A stretch of DNA of 64,000 nucleotides from Hirudinaria manillensis (GCA_034509925.1 CM067526.1:6645001-6709000), one strand, 5' to 3'; shown: positions 38,196 to 53,160, counted from the stretch's first letter. Program-made: numbers and translations. Notes: generated from the letters alone by a model not told the origin.

Positions 38196-38415
38196 ATGTG
38201 CAGTATAAAAAGACAACGTGTTCAAGCGACCTACCTGTTCACTTTTAAACGCTGGTCAATTCGAAGTTTAAGGAGGAATTCGATTGAAATTCTTTTAATA
38301 ATAACGACTATTATGTGATTTTAATATCCATAATATTACGATAATTATGATATAATAATATTACGTCAATTAATTATTTACAGACGTTAGTTGGATTTCA
38401 AGGATTGTAACAAAG
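38196..38415 (+). promoter_or_regulatory. TATA promoter with candidate first exon
   Basis: GTATAAAAAG at about 38202 sits in a GC-richer, non-repetitive setting. About 30 bases downstream is a plausible start region (TTCAAGCGACC), and a strong splice donor ACAAAG|GTGAGA follows at about 38416. No ATG-initiated long frame lies between, so the exon would be non-coding. The downstream gene is not identified. Confidence 0.4.
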
Positions 38416-39045
38416 GTGAGAGAAATCTACCTTCAATGATTAATGATTATAATTATGTTATATTTTATACAATTGTAGGATATAATATACATTGTAAATG
38501 TTTTAATGCGAAATAGCAATAAATGCATTGCGTTTGAAAAAAATTTTAATAAATTAAAAATAGCTGCCGCTTAATAATCACTCAATCAATTGGTCATTTC
38601 ATCAATCAATCAATCAATCACCTACTCAATCAATCAATCAATCAATCAAATGATTAATGCATTGCTAATCAAAAGTTTAAATGCATATTCAATAAAATAA
38701 TTTCATAATAAAACGACATGTGGAGGACAAATTTACATTGATATTTCTCGAAAATAAAAAAAAAAAACAGATACACTTTGCATTGATATTCTGCGTCCAC
38801 CAAAACATACCTCATCGCTTACATCGAAAATGATGTTTTGATTAATAAACTACTTTTAAACAATAAATCAGTTTTTAATTAACTTTATTAATGATTATTA
38901 ATTTTATATACGGTTTAATATAATCCAGTTCCTCTCTGACTGTCAGGCATCCAATAAATATGGCATCGTAGTTCATTGATTGGAATATTTAGAGCTTTCT
39001 GTTGTAAATCAAAAGATTAAAAATATTTAATCAAACGCTAGTACG

Positions 39046-39085
<40 letters not shown>

Positions 39086-39161
39086 TGTGTATAATAATAA
39101 AATGAACGGGATTTGTAATCAGGCCTTCGTTGGTAATTAAGCGATTTGAATGAAATAAAAA

Positions 39162-39272
39162 ATGCCTCGTTCTCAAAAAGACTTCATGATCTCGGAAATG
39201 GAAATCTCGTGTGATGATGTGCTGATCGATGCTTCAACAGCTGATGATAAAAACAACTTTAAATGCGTTTAA
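39162..39272 (+). CDS. Small open frame, unknown
   Basis: A 36-codon frame beginning MPRSQKDFMISEMEI and rich in Asp/Ser, in a region free of simple repeats about 0.75 kb after the TATA promoter. No family recognised. It could be a terminal exon, a small protein or chance. Confidence 0.15.
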   Translation: MPRSQKDFMISEMEISCDDVLIDASTADDKNNFKCV

Positions 39273-39685
39273 ATAAGCTGCTGAAATTAGTTAACATTTG
39301 GACCTGGAGATTGAAATTAAGAGGATGTGGAACGTGAAATTTAAGCTCTTGTTGCTAGGAAGAGTTGGACTTCAATGGAATTGAATTCGTTCTGAGATTA
39401 TCAAAGTTTTCGGAAATTCAGATTCGTTTCTTTGCTGGACTCACATTTCATGGGTTGTGCGTTGGCGATTTGCTGGGAAAAACGAGGATAAAAATAATAA
39501 AAGTTCATTAATATTAATATTTAATAATGATAATTATAATTACTATTGTTATAAATTAATTATTATTGGTAATTAAATATTACGCAGAAGTTTTTTTAGG
39601 ATTGATGATTTAGATTTTCAATCCGTTGCCTGATTTCGGTCGAGAAAATAAATTTGCAACCATTTAAAATAATAAAAAAATAAAT

Positions 39686-39686
39686 A

Positions 39687-39754
<68 letters not shown>

Positions 39755-39778
39755 TAATAATAATAATAATAATAATAA
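39686..39778 (+). repeat. (AAT)n array
   Basis: About 30 triplets with two AAC. Confidence 0.93.
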
Positions 39779-40858
39779 GTAGGCAGTTCGGAAACAGGGA
39801 TTCGTAAATCACGACATGGGCGTCTGCTTATAAGTGCGCTAAAATATGTAAATGGCGGTCCATATTTCTTGAAAGCAAATAAATACCGTAAATAATTTTT
39901 AGTTTTAGGGAGCCACCATTCGTTACAATCTGTTGTTAGTTTGTGAATCAATATTATTTTCATAATTAATTAATTAATAATTTCACTTTCCTTTTACTTT
40001 TGTGGTGATCGTTGTTATTATTATTATTATCATTACCGCCAGCCTACTTATTTAATATTGTTACTCATAAGCACCATAGAAATTACAGTAACCTAAGTTA
40101 TATAATAATAAGATGTAATTACACAATATTAATTAATAATAATTAATTTAATAATATTAAAATATAATTATATCATCAACTCCAAGAGTGGCACTGGAAG
40201 TGACGAAACGTGAGCTGGAAGTGAGATTTCCAATGATTACTTTTAATCGATGTTCAATAATTTTAATTAATAATTTATTTTACAATAATAATAATATTAA
40301 TAATGATATAATAATATTATCACGATATAATATTTAATTAACACAGCAATTCCTATGTTATGATAATATTATACTTTATTAAGAATATAATGTATTCATG
40401 CGAGTGATGCTAGTAATTGTCAGATGAATTGTCAGACTTATGTCAGTAATTAGTTTTTAAATGTATTTCCAATAAATATTGCCTTGAATAATATAGAAAG
40501 TAAACTGTTGAAAAATAACATTCATTTTTTTATCGTTAGAACAATGTTACTATAAATACTAATAAAATATAAGTTATTATAAATATTAATAAAATATAAG
40601 TTATTATATTCATTAACCTGAATTACATTGAACTAATCTTAGTGAAAATAATATGCTATAATATGTAATAATGTGTTAAAAATAAAATGTCGTTTTGAAT
40701 TCAATATTCCATTTATTATTATTTAATATTATTGCCAAACGATCTCAAAAGAAAGGAATAAGGAATCAATAAGATAAATATTTGCACTTCAACATGGCCA
40801 ACAATACTTTTGCATTCACTTCGTGAATGGTGCATCGATTGATGGCATTGATGGCTGG

Positions 40859-40966
40859 GTGAATGGATGCATGAATGGCGAGGTGAATGGATGCATTAAT
40901 GGCGAGGTGAATGGATGCATTGATGGCGAGGTGAATGGATGCATTAATGGCGAGGTGAATGGATGC
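40859..40966 (+). repeat. 24-bp minisatellite, 4.5 copies
   Basis: Unit GTGAATGGATGCATTAATGG + CGAG with single-base variants. It gives apparent frames on both strands but no recognisable protein. Confidence 0.85.
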
Positions 40967-41086
40967 TTCAAAATATTGAGAGCCTTCCATTCTGCATTCC
41001 AACGTCAGAATTTGACAACAGCTGCTCTTTTGTTACCTTCCATCTTCTCGGCTGGCGATGTTTTGCTTTTCGTTTTGCGTGGAAAC

Positions 41087-41253
41087 AATCACCATGACAA
41101 CCATCTCCATGGCAACGAAGACCATTGATCTCCGACTCGACCTAAACGCAGAATGGCTGCCTGACCAACAACAAAAAACAGACACAAATTTCTTTACTTC
41201 TTTCCTTAAAAGATCTCTCCATCGCTTAATATGACGTTCGTTGCCATAACAAC
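41087..41253 (+). promoter_or_regulatory. X-box (RFX) motif cluster
   Basis: Three matches or near matches to GTHNYYATRRNAAC: ATCACCATGACAAC (about 41088), ATCTCCATGGCAAC (41103) and a perfect GTTGCCATAACAAC (41240). Another perfect match, GTTGTCATGGAAAC, lies near 22293. Confidence 0.45.
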
Positions 41254-42137
41254 CAATTTATCATTTTCCTCTCATCGATTATGATGCCGGATTTTTTGTT
41301 GTTGTTGTTGTCGATCGTGTTGTTGCGGGGGATGTCACGAGTGAGTTGTTGATGTATGAACATGATGCCGATGACGACGACGATGAGGAGGAGGAAATGA
41401 TAAGGTATCACTATCATGATCAATAGTCCAGCACCGCTGTCATTCGCTGGTACAAATACTTTTGGGAAAGAAGTATTTTTAAATTTTAATCACGTCCATG
41501 ATTGGAAATGAATTTATTTCCTGTTTTAAGATTCAATTTAGATTGCTTAATCAGAAACACCTCTTGGTTCATTATGAAATCCTGTAAGAAATCGGCTGTT
41601 TTTATAGTCATTTAATAATAATAATTACATTATTTTTAAACATATTTTTCCTATATGTATTATTGACATTTGTCACCACATTCCTAGATAAACAAAGAAA
41701 TGTGTTTTTTATCACCCAAAGTATTCAATATTATTTGGCATCTTTCCTAATATCACTTGAAATTAAAACCAATTTATCGATGAAATAAATTAAAATCAAT
41801 TAAACACCTAAAATGTTCCAAAGAATCAAAACTTTCGAGTATGAAAAGCGTCTTAAAACACATTTTTGGTGATCTTTTTCCAGGTTCCGCCATCTTTCTT
41901 TGATGTTTAAAAGCAAAAAAAATGAAAATAAAAATAAAAATAACTGAAAATCGTTTTTTTTTCTTCTTGAAAAATTCGTTGATGAATGTTTTTAGCTGCA
42001 ACATTTTTTTTCATTTCTCGTTTAAAACTCGTGGAAAGTCCTGACTTTGAGTTCATAAGATTTGTTCCTGATAATTATTAGTATAATATCAACGAAACTG
42101 TTATTATTATTATTTACTAATAAAGTAATAATAATTG

Positions 42138-42351
<214 letters not shown>

Positions 42352-42429
42352 CCTCTTCCTCATTTCAATTTTTATGTCATTTAGCGTCTTCTTTAGTTCT
42401 ATTATACAATTTTATTGGTTTGCAATAGA

Positions 42430-44290
42430 ATTTTAAATTAAAAAACATTATAATACGATCCTGCTATGACATGACCGTGTCATGCTATTGTGACCTTATT
42501 GTAATTCTATATTCTATTGTAATATATTATATATAATATATTGTCTATAATTCTATCGTAATCTGGAGTCCACTTTTCATACCTCCTTGGTTTCTGTGCA
42601 AAATAATTAAATGTCTGAAAACGAATTCTCCTTCGGCATCCTTTGACTTGAAAATTACTTGTTGCTAAAAATCCATTGTGCAATTACCTATTAAAACTTT
42701 TTATCATAAATTATTTATAAACGTTGATAATGTGAACACATAATGTGAAGATGAATATGCAGATGGACATGAATATTGGATGTGATTATGGATGAGTTGA
42801 ACTGCGTGGATTTGTGCAGAATCGATCAATTCGTGGATATTGATAAAAAAAAAAGTCTGCTAAGTACATTTGCAACAGGTGTACATGAAAATACGATCGA
42901 ACGACTGACTGGCGAATGAACGAATGAATACACAAGAAAGAAAGAAAGGATGAATGATACCAGTCGGATGTATTGAAGATAGGAGATGATGGTAAGGATA
43001 GGGTGAAAGAAATTGTGTCCAAGGAAATGCATTTGATGTCCTATGAAAGTGAAGTTGTTATAAATTAATTTTGCAGAGATTTACAATCTCCTGAAAATAA
43101 TATTTTTCTTAACCAAAAGAAACTGGGTCTCTTGTGGGCCTCATATGGTTCATTGCAATACTCCATTGTATACTTTAATAATAAATTCTTCAGAAGTCAA
43201 CCGCTAGTTGGCAATATTACCGTTGTTAATAATAACCGAATTAATGTGGTCAATTTTATTTTTTATTTTTGAAAATAATGTGGAATAATTAATAATTATA
43301 ATCCATAAAGTGCTTTTTTTTCACGCCGGTAGCAGCTCCAACTCCTTTCTTTTTTGCACGTCACATGATCAAAGTTCATTCATCTTCGTGAAATCAAATG
43401 TGTTAATTTTTTTTTTAAATCTCCAAATTCTCAAAAGTTAATTAATCTGAAATTAATTGGTAGCGTAAATTGAAATGGCATACCACCTGATTGGAGAGAG
43501 CGGTTGGAAAGTGGAGAAAGTAAAGTTAAATGACACCAACCTCTCAACTTCCGCCTGAACTGACGGTCCTTAAAACGGAACTATAGAATGAGGGGGAAAG
43601 AACACCGACTATTAGATATTGGATCCGAGGGATCCCGGATCCTTGGCGTTTACAAGTTTCCATTTGCTAGAGAGATGAATGCACGAGGATTGAATGGAAG
43701 ATCCTTCTACCAGTTGCTCAGGAAATGCTTCACAATTTCAGAAAGAATCACATGGACAATGTGACTCATCGAAGTCACCGCGTGACTTCTGACTGCAGTG
43801 ACGCGAATTATTGACGTTGCAGTGGAAATACATTTCGAAAACGTCACACCAAGCTTTTCCTTATTCCTAGCTCGAGTGACTTTGGAAAGTACGATATCAA
43901 ATAACCGAAAGAAGGATTCGTTTTTACCTGGCGGAGCACCATTAATTAAAAAAGATAAATAAAACAGTATGAAAGCATTAACGAAAAACAAAAGTTCATT
44001 AAAAACTTTCAGGAAGTTTCCATTAGTTCCGAGGGGTTGTTACAAATTGACCGACAAAAGTTACCCGTTGATGAAAGATGCGTTCATCCACAACATAACA
44101 TGATGACGCCTCATCACGGATTGATTCTCGCATCGTCTGTTGTTCCTCATTTTCCAGGTGGAAAGATTGAGAGGTCGTTGTTTACAAGTTTCCATTTTTC
44201 GAGTGCTTCAACGAGATTTTATCCATCAGGTGGTTTAGTGGCTCTGAAATGGTTTGTTTTATCTGCTAAGGGCCACTTTAATATAATAAA
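42430..44290. other. Intergenic, no gene recognised
   Basis: Few repeats. Contains GGATCCGAGGGATCCCGGATCC-like palindromic sequence near 43621 and two copies of GTTTACAAGTTTCCATTT (about 43650 and 44188). A minus-strand frame at 43707-43991 starts with a hydrophobic run but has no ATG. Confidence 0.4.
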
Positions 44291-44295
44291 AATAA

Positions 44296-44438
<143 letters not shown>

Positions 44439-44519
44439 CCTGTGATACATATAACGTGAAAATTCGGTGGTGCTATTGAAAAAGAATTGAAGTCCAAAGA
44501 CAACAAGAAGAACAACAAT

Positions 44520-45481
44520 CCTGGATTTATTTAAATTTCTACATGAAAGGTAAATAATAGGACTTCAAAAGGTGAACAAATTTCTCCCGGATTTTCTTTT
44601 CCACATCCCGCGAAGATCTCCATGGAGATAAGCGACGCTGAACTCTGCTTTAATTCACTCGAATGCTTGGAATATATTATGAGTTCATTATGAATGTATT
44701 ATGAGTTAATTGTGGATATATTAATAGTTAATAGTTAATTATGAATATAATTTTACGGACGTGCTGGTTCACTCGAGGTGAACTAGGAATAAGTTACGTA
44801 ATTATTTTGAAAGTTTTACAGTATAAGTAGTAAAGCCAAAATTTGTGGAATTTGTGTAATAAATTGTATAATAATTTATGTAAGCAATAATAGACAGCAA
44901 TTGTAAACAATAAAATTGGATTATTTTAAAGTTTTTCATTATGCAATTACATTTATCAACAATTAGTTTTTAAAATTTATTTAAAAAGTATTTAAAATTT
45001 AACAATTTAAATTATTTCGTTTTCATTTAATTTTTAATTCGTTAAATAATTAAAACTGAAATTCAGAAGCTAAATGCAAAGAAAAGAAAAATTTTCAACC
45101 TTCTGGAATGAAGAAAATTGCCTTAGAAAATGTATTTTTATCCAAAGAAACAGATGTCTGTTGTCACAACAACCTATAAACTCACAACTGCAAACATAAC
45201 AACAACAACAACACAAAACAACAACAACAACAATAACAACAAAAAGGTCAATTAGGAAATAACAAAAACGTTCGTTGATGAGTTGAAAATGTAAGAATTT
45301 CTTCGAATTAACGATGAAGGAGGTGAATAATTGAATTAATTTACAATTTCAATATTTCTTTTTTAATATCTAATTTTAAGTTTTTAAATCTTTTGATGTT
45401 TTATCGCCCAACCGCTTAACGTCTGCTTTCTGCATCAAGTTAACAGTGTACAACAAGAGCAACAACAACAGCAACAACACT

Positions 45482-45513
<32 letters not shown>

Positions 45514-45755
45514 CGGATAATTAATCAACAACTACAGTGTCTTGTCGTCCCGTTCGAAAGAAACTCTGCAAATCTCACGTGTTAAAAACATTTGCGATGA
45601 TAATGATACGGTTAGGTGATGATGATGATGATCACCAAGCATGGTGATGATTGTGATGGCGATCATGACATCTCTCGAGGGCTTACCACCTGTTTCTTGA
45701 CCACTTGCCTTCCACGACCTGTGAGTCATCAATCAAAGGGGTCAACTTGAAAGAA

Positions 45756-45793
<38 letters not shown>

Positions 45794-46272
45794 TTTTATT
45801 CTAATTTAACTTTAAATTAAATGCAGTTTTATTATATAATATTTTCATTACACATTATTCATTCAATTAGAAACCAATCTATCTGCTCATCGGTGTGCCA
45901 TTTATTTTATTTATGCATATAAATTATCATATATTCCACATTTTCCCATCATATTTAATTAATTATATGGTTATATCCTTTTGAAATCAAAAATATTAAT
46001 CAGTATGCCAATGCATTTATCCGATATATTGAGGCCCTCTGTATGCCTATGTATTCCTATATATCCCTGCATATCCTTATGTATCCCTAGGTATCCATAT
46101 GTATTCTATGAGACTTGTGGCGCTTCCTGGCGACGCAGGCAGACGACACACGACGACTTGTTAGTAAACAGGTGTTGTTAGTACACAGATGTTAGGGCAC
46201 GATTTTTTTAAAGTTTCAAAAGAAGTAGTTTTTTTAATTTGCTTATTGGATAATAAATTATGATAATGCAAC

Positions 46273-46304
<32 letters not shown>

Positions 46305-48400
46305 TTAATAATAATAATTCAATACTATAAGACGATCTCAAGGAATGAATGAAGGGATGGCGACCACTGGAAGTCACAAAACATCGTGGTTGGTCGCCAC
46401 TGAAGTTCATTCGCTCATTCATTCAGTCACTCATCCAACAATTTGTCCATCCATTCGCTCTTTTTAATTTCTTTGCCATCAACAGTCCTTCAACCAATCC
46501 ACATCATCCAAGCAGCCTTCTGTCATCCATTTGTTCGACCATCCATCCATCCATCCAACCATGGTCACTTATCTTATTAACTGGTAATTTGCTATTTGGC
46601 TATTTGTTACGATTAACTAATGACATTTTTAGGAATTATATATATTTTTTAATTGATATTTAGATATTTAATAGGTAAGTCTAAGTAGATTTAACTTCAA
46701 ATTGAAATTAAGTTTATATTTAACCTTTATTGATTAACCATTTACATTTAATTAATATTGAGAGCCTATTAATAATGATTTGATTTATAACTTATTTTTA
46801 TTCGGAGCACTCGAAAGAGTCGAAGTTCAGTGCCACCTGTCGAACAAAGGGAAATATTTTATTTACCGTACACCTGAATCTGCAATGAATTGTTATCAAA
46901 TACAATCAAATGTTATCACCTTTATTGCTCTTAGAAACTTTCCAGATCTTAATTTCAAGGATGCTCTTGTTGGAGTCTTGCCGATCCTGATAATGATGGA
47001 ATGATTGATGATGACGATGACGATGACAATGTATGATTATTGTGTTGATTAAAGTTATAATTTATAAAAAATCTAACAAGACGCAAAAGTATAGTCCGAC
47101 GAAAAACCACTAATTAATAAATCACAAATATTATAATAAATTATATCACAAATATTATAATAAAATATATAATCGTGTAGAAATGTAAAGTACAATCCTA
47201 TGATCTGCCATAGGCATTACAATATGTGTATTGTAATTACAATTACAAACACAATTTAAAACATAAACGAATGAAAAACTGAAGGAAAACCTGAAACGAT
47301 TAAGATTTCTGAATATCAATGAGAATATGCCTATGAATATGAATACAATTACATGAATATAAATGAGAAATTAAATTTAAATATGAAAGACGTTGATGAC
47401 TCCAACGTCAAGGAAGACATTAGCATTGAAAGAGCAATAAAAGTGCCATTCACACGGTTGTGATTCACACCAATGGAAAGGTGGGACCTTCATCCAATGA
47501 ACTTTGACCTCTTGGTCGGAGAACGAATTAATGATTCAGAGATATATTAATGCCTCGGAATGAACTTATTGTAGCTTTATTTATGACCTTCAATTATTTA
47601 ATGTCTTTGTTTCTTAATTATTCCTGCTTTGACGTGATATGTGCTTTGGCCATTATTACAGGCACTTGTGGCTCTAAAATTAATCAAAGGTTCAGCTGCC
47701 AACTCATTGAGATGCTGGAATTCTCCTGGAATTTGTTTGAATGTTTTTATTTATTTGCTGTTAAAATAATTAGTTTCACTCGTTCACTGCTTCCGTCCCT
47801 CCATCTAATCACCCAACTTATTTGCATATAACTGTGATCAACCTTGATCCACGACATTGCGATGTTTGGCAGGAAAATAAATTAAAAGTAAGTAAATATT
47901 TTTTTAAATAAAATATTTTATAAAATTAAATATATCCTAAGAAAAGTTTATTCATTTCCTGAAATATCATGCAATCAAAATAGCATCTAATTGCATTAAT
48001 TAGAACGGATGGTATCAACTTTATTATCACGTTATCAACCGTGAATTCAGCACAAAAGCAAGAATAATCTTCGTAGTTCACTTTTGAGAAGACAACTCAA
48101 TCGTTTGAACGTAGTAATATTATTATTATTATTATTATTATTATTGTTATTCAAAGTAATTTAAAACATAACAGATGGTAACAGACAATATTTTTATACG
48201 ATGATTATTATTTATTAACTTAACTTTTTCAGTCTCTAGTCACGCCCAAGATGATGAATGATTGGTTCAATGCCCAACGAATGACGTAATTTTATTATTA
48301 TTATTATTATTGTTATTATTAAAATTATAATCTAATTAGATATGAACTAATTTATCTTATTAAGAAATTTATAATTAATAAGACAACTTTAATAGTATTA
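44520..48400. other. Intergenic, no gene recognised
   Basis: Contains CAA arrays, short AAT runs (45757-45790, 46274-46310), a 12-bp TATCC/TATG repeat (46040-46105) and AT-rich sequence. Frames at 46780 and 47550 are not recognisable proteins. Confidence 0.45.
45187..45515 (+). repeat. (CAA)n arrays
   Basis: Two CAA-rich runs (45198-45243 and 45451-45512) about 200 bases apart. Confidence 0.9.
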
Positions 48401-48401
48401 A

Positions 48402-48498
48402 TAATGATAACAATAATAATAATAATAATATTGACAATAATAATAATAATAATAATAACAATAATAATAATAATAATGACAATAATATTAATAATAGC

Positions 48499-48542
<44 letters not shown>

Positions 48543-48573
48543 TAATAATAATAGCAATAATAATAATAATAGT
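48402..48573 (+). repeat. Interrupted (AAT)n array
   Basis: AAT triplets with AAC, ATTGAC and AGC interruptions over about 170 bp. Confidence 0.93.
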
Positions 48574-49303
48574 CATTGCCGTCTTTTTAACCAAATTTGA
48601 TTACAACTTGACTCCTTATAACTGGGTAATGTCTGAAACTTTAAAGTAACTACAGTTGGTTGACATGCAAGGATAGCGATGGTCATGATGATGATGATGA
48701 TGATGATGACGGTGATGATGATGATACGTCGTGTTTGTTCGTACATGAAGAGTTTATCGTTATGATAAGAACAAGCAAATAATCAGAAACACTCCAGAAT
48801 ATGATAAGAATACAAATGATAAACTTTGGATCTTGTAATTCCTTCCTCCATTCATTCATTCATTCATTCATTCAATGATTTCATCAACGACATCAAGTGT
48901 TTATTAAACGAAATAAATATTCAAGTCACCTCAGTAATAATTTCACGATTAATCAATAAATTGCTTAAATTAAATTTCGAAACCCTTCATATTAATATTC
49001 ATCATATTAAATATAAATCATATTAACGCGTTAAAAAAATTTAATTGTATTAATTAATTATATTATATGTTACGTAATAATTGTTATTATTATAACATAT
49101 TATATAATTAACATATCTAATGAATTTATTAATTATGAAACACTTAAATAACTTATCGAAGCACGTGGACATTTAACACGTCAATCAGTAATGCATTTTA
49201 AATGCACTCATTCATTCATTTAATAAATTAACAATTTACGGTCAAAAAGAGAATGAAGTTGAAGGGTAACTTTTATTTACAAGAGCAGGTGCTCGTCGTG
49301 AAA

Positions 49304-49326
49304 GGCGCCAAAATTTTAGGCGGGAA
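49304..49326. promoter_or_regulatory. E2F-type site pair
   Basis: GGCGCCAAAA and GGCGGGAA separated by five AT bases, in an otherwise AT-rich stretch. Confidence 0.35.
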
Positions 49327-49483
49327 TTCAGGTGGTTGTCGACGTCCAAAATTCTTTTGAGGATTTCACGTGGGTAGCTTCGGTTATATTAATTAATATT
49401 TAATAAATATTTTATTAATTATATTAGTATGGGTGGATGGACAGACCCGTGCAGCATTTGTTTATTTATTTACTTATTACATT

Positions 49484-49515
<32 letters not shown>

Positions 49516-50122
49516 TTATATTATTATTATGTTATATTATTACCAGCACGTGTCTGTAATACCCTTGTCGTCCTATATAAAAGAATGGTAATTTATAATT
49601 ATTCAATATAAAAGATTAAATCTTTCCCGACGGTTGATAAATTATTTTGTTCTTTCTTTCACCAAGGGGAGGGAGTGAAACATTTCTCAACATTAAAAAA
49701 AAATTCTTAAATAGTTTGTTATTATAAATATTATTAATTGAAATAATGACGAATTAATTATAATTAATAACATAACCACGTAAATGCGTTGCTCGTTCAA
49801 TAACCTCGGTTGTTGTTATTATTGGTGGTTGTGGTTAAATAGTGAGTCATTAAGAACGCTTAATACAATATATTAGAAACAAAATCCCCACAAAAAAACA
49901 AATATTTAAAATGAATAAATGATTATAAATAATTAATAATTAATTAATAATTAATTAATTATTTGCAAATTAATCGATATCAATGGCTCATAATAGTAAT
50001 AATAAAATAAATAAATATATATAAATGGCGGGAAACTGAGATGATGATCTGAGAAGACAAACATTGTGGACCAAACAAACGTATGAGATTTATGGTGGAA
50101 TGTGGTCTATTGTTATACAATA

Positions 50123-50177
<55 letters not shown>

Positions 50178-50322
50178 TATTATTACTGATGTAACATGTA
50201 ATAATTAATTAATAAAAAAATTTAAAAGTTATGATAGAGTTATCTTAATACATATCCTAATACAGTACAATTATGACTTAAACTGTTACGATATTAGACT
50301 AAGGTTAGTACTGTTGTTAAAT

Positions 50323-50446
<124 letters not shown>

Positions 50447-50868
50447 GATAAAGATAAATTGATAATAAATAAATTAATCATCATAGTAGTATTGGTACAA
50501 TGGTGAGTGAGTGAATGTGTGATTGAACGAGTGAAGAGTTGGTAAAAGAGAGAAAGAAAGGAAGTCCTGTCGACAGATGTTTTGAGGACTTGTATTCAAA
50601 TACCGCTGAGACACGTGCTAAGAGAAGCTTAATGTATTTGAACTCCTTTCATTCATTCATTCATTCTTCCTACCTTCGTTCATTCACTTCTTTAATTATT
50701 TATTTATTCATACCTTGCTTAAATAATTTCATTTTAATTCATGCTGTGATGAATTTATGTTAATCAATTATTAATAAATGATTGCAACTGTTTAGTTTGA
50801 AGACTTCTGATTAGGAGCATTCCTCGTTTATTAACAAGAGAAATTAAATATTACGGTTGTCACACCGA

Positions 50869-50934
<66 letters not shown>
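50869..50934 (+). repeat. (ATT)n array
   Basis: About 22 pure triplets. A further ATT run lies at 50126-50172. Confidence 0.95.
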
Positions 50935-51194
50935 TTTATCATTGTTATGTATTTTTGTTATATAATAAGAAATAATGGCGCAGATATCTTTGGACGATAT
51001 CGCTTTGACGTTTTCAAGGGCTTTCAATTCGTGTCCAATTGAAAACAAAGAAGTTCTGCTTGGAAATCAGAATTGAGGTCATCGAAACATCTGCCTCTAA
51101 GCAGATATTTTACCGCCAAAAGCTAACAGGGCCGAGGCACCTGCAATGAATCTGTGCTTCGAAGAGCAACATTGATATAACTGGATTAATTAAT

Positions 51195-51310
51195 TAGTTT
51201 ACTTTATTAATTATTAATTGACTTAATTAATTATTAATTGACTTGATTAATTATTAATTGACTTGATTAATTATTAATTGACTTTATTAATTATTAATTC
51301 ACTGGTTTAC
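51195..51310 (+). repeat. 20-bp AT-rich tandem repeat
   Basis: About five copies of GACTTGATTAATTATTAATT with small changes. Confidence 0.75.
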
Positions 51311-53160
51311 TTATTGAATAGCTGGATTAATTAATTAATTAATTGGATTAATATCAATTAGACATCGAATGTCGATTACCATAACTGGCGCAGGTGATGG
51401 ATAGATATCTACCAATCGTAATTAAGTAGAATATCACGTGACTATTGTCACCTGGATTGATTCCTGGGCATGAATACTAATTAAGGAATCACTTGAATTT
51501 GAGAAGGAATTATTTTTATCGTTGGTGAACCTCGGGGGATGTGGTTGAACTTTCAAGGGGGTGTTCTGAATGGGTTCTGGCCACAAACATAGGTACTCAG
51601 GCGTTGTTTTAAGTTCAGAAAATCCACTCAGCAGTTGGAAGTGACGAATATTCATAAACTCTGTGCATGCGTAAATTGAAGTCTCGGATGATAAAATAAA
51701 TTTACTTATTATTTTTTTCGATGTGTAAAATATATACCTTTAATAATTAATTCGTTTGCTGATATTTCAGTGAGAATCGGAGGGGTTTGAATTAAGTATT
51801 TTGAAGAGTAATAAACGAAAATAAATATTCATAAAGATTATTAAAATAGTTAAATGACAATAACTTATTTTCGAAAGCGATTACTATTTTGGGGCATCAC
51901 AATTACGACAAGCACGTTTCTATTTAAAATTTGTTTTAATGAACTTAATTGAATTAAAAAATTATTAGCCATATTATATTCTTGCAAGAAAAACTTCCAA
52001 ATTTAACTTTCAAGAGCTGATTTTTAAGTATTTTATTTGAAATAAATAGAAATGAATTAATTAAATAAATGTTGCATAAACTGCAATAATTATAAATTAA
52101 TTAAATCCACATTAATTGTTAATAAATTAAATGTTATATATTTCAATAATTATAAATTAATTAATTAATGAAAATTATGTAATGTATCATACAAACTCTT
52201 CATCAAAAAGTAAAACCAACGATAATGTCGATGGCATCATGTTGTAATTAATCATCGATATCTTCTTCATCGTCATCATCTTCGTCATCATCTTCATCAC
52301 CATCATCGATATCATCATCATCGTCATCATCTTCATCGTGGGAGAAATGAGCAATGAGTACTCAGGTAACCTCTTATTCAAAGGACCTACAGCGGAAGTT
52401 AAACTGCTGTTGTCACCTGTTTTTATGTTTTCATTAAAACTCTTCAGGAGCACAGGAAGTCTTAAATTGTCGAAAGATTTCAAACCGATTGGTTTTGATT
52501 GAACTTTTGTATCGTTCATTTGTGATTGACTCAACAATTGATTGAAATGTCGGGGATTGATTTTTGTTTTTTTTTTTTTGTGGCGGTGAGTTGTTTGTTG
52601 GACTTTTTACAGGGAATTTATTTTATTTCAATTTAGCATTAATTTTAAATAAAAGTTTTACTTTGTTGCAAAATAATTGCAAAGTACTTGATAGAAAAGT
52701 CGTCAGTACAAAGCAAGCATCCTGGAAAGATGACGGATGAACTAAGGTCCATGACGACAACGGTGGATGTGGTTATGATGACGATGACGATGATGATGAT
52801 GATGATGATAGCGGTGGTGATATTTGAAAACGCAGATAAAAAACTTAACATAACATCAATGTGTGGATGGGTAAAAACCCATCTTGCCTTCATGAGGATC
52901 GTGGTTTTTGGTGACGATATTATTAAGCAAGAAATAAAATTATTAATATTATTAATTATTATTATTATTGTTACTTTAAAAATAATCGCAATAATTAGCG
53001 TATTTGAAAATGAATAAGAGCTTTTTTAAGACTTCGTTGTTGCTGACTTGTCGCATGAGCACTACATGTTAAGTCATAACATGTTATGAAGTCATCCGAC
53101 ATATGTTTGTACTGTGGTCTCACTAAGAGTCACTTGATTAGTCATTACCACAACCATCCG
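51310..53160. other. Intergenic, no gene recognised
   Basis: AT-rich with CAT/GAT triplet runs at 52256-52340 and 52770-52815. Nothing else supported. Confidence 0.45.

Noticed and set aside
43707-43991. Minus-strand frame with hydrophobic N-terminus (possible secreted peptide)
   Set aside because: No ATG in frame at the start, no Cys pattern or cleavage motifs, no recognised family.
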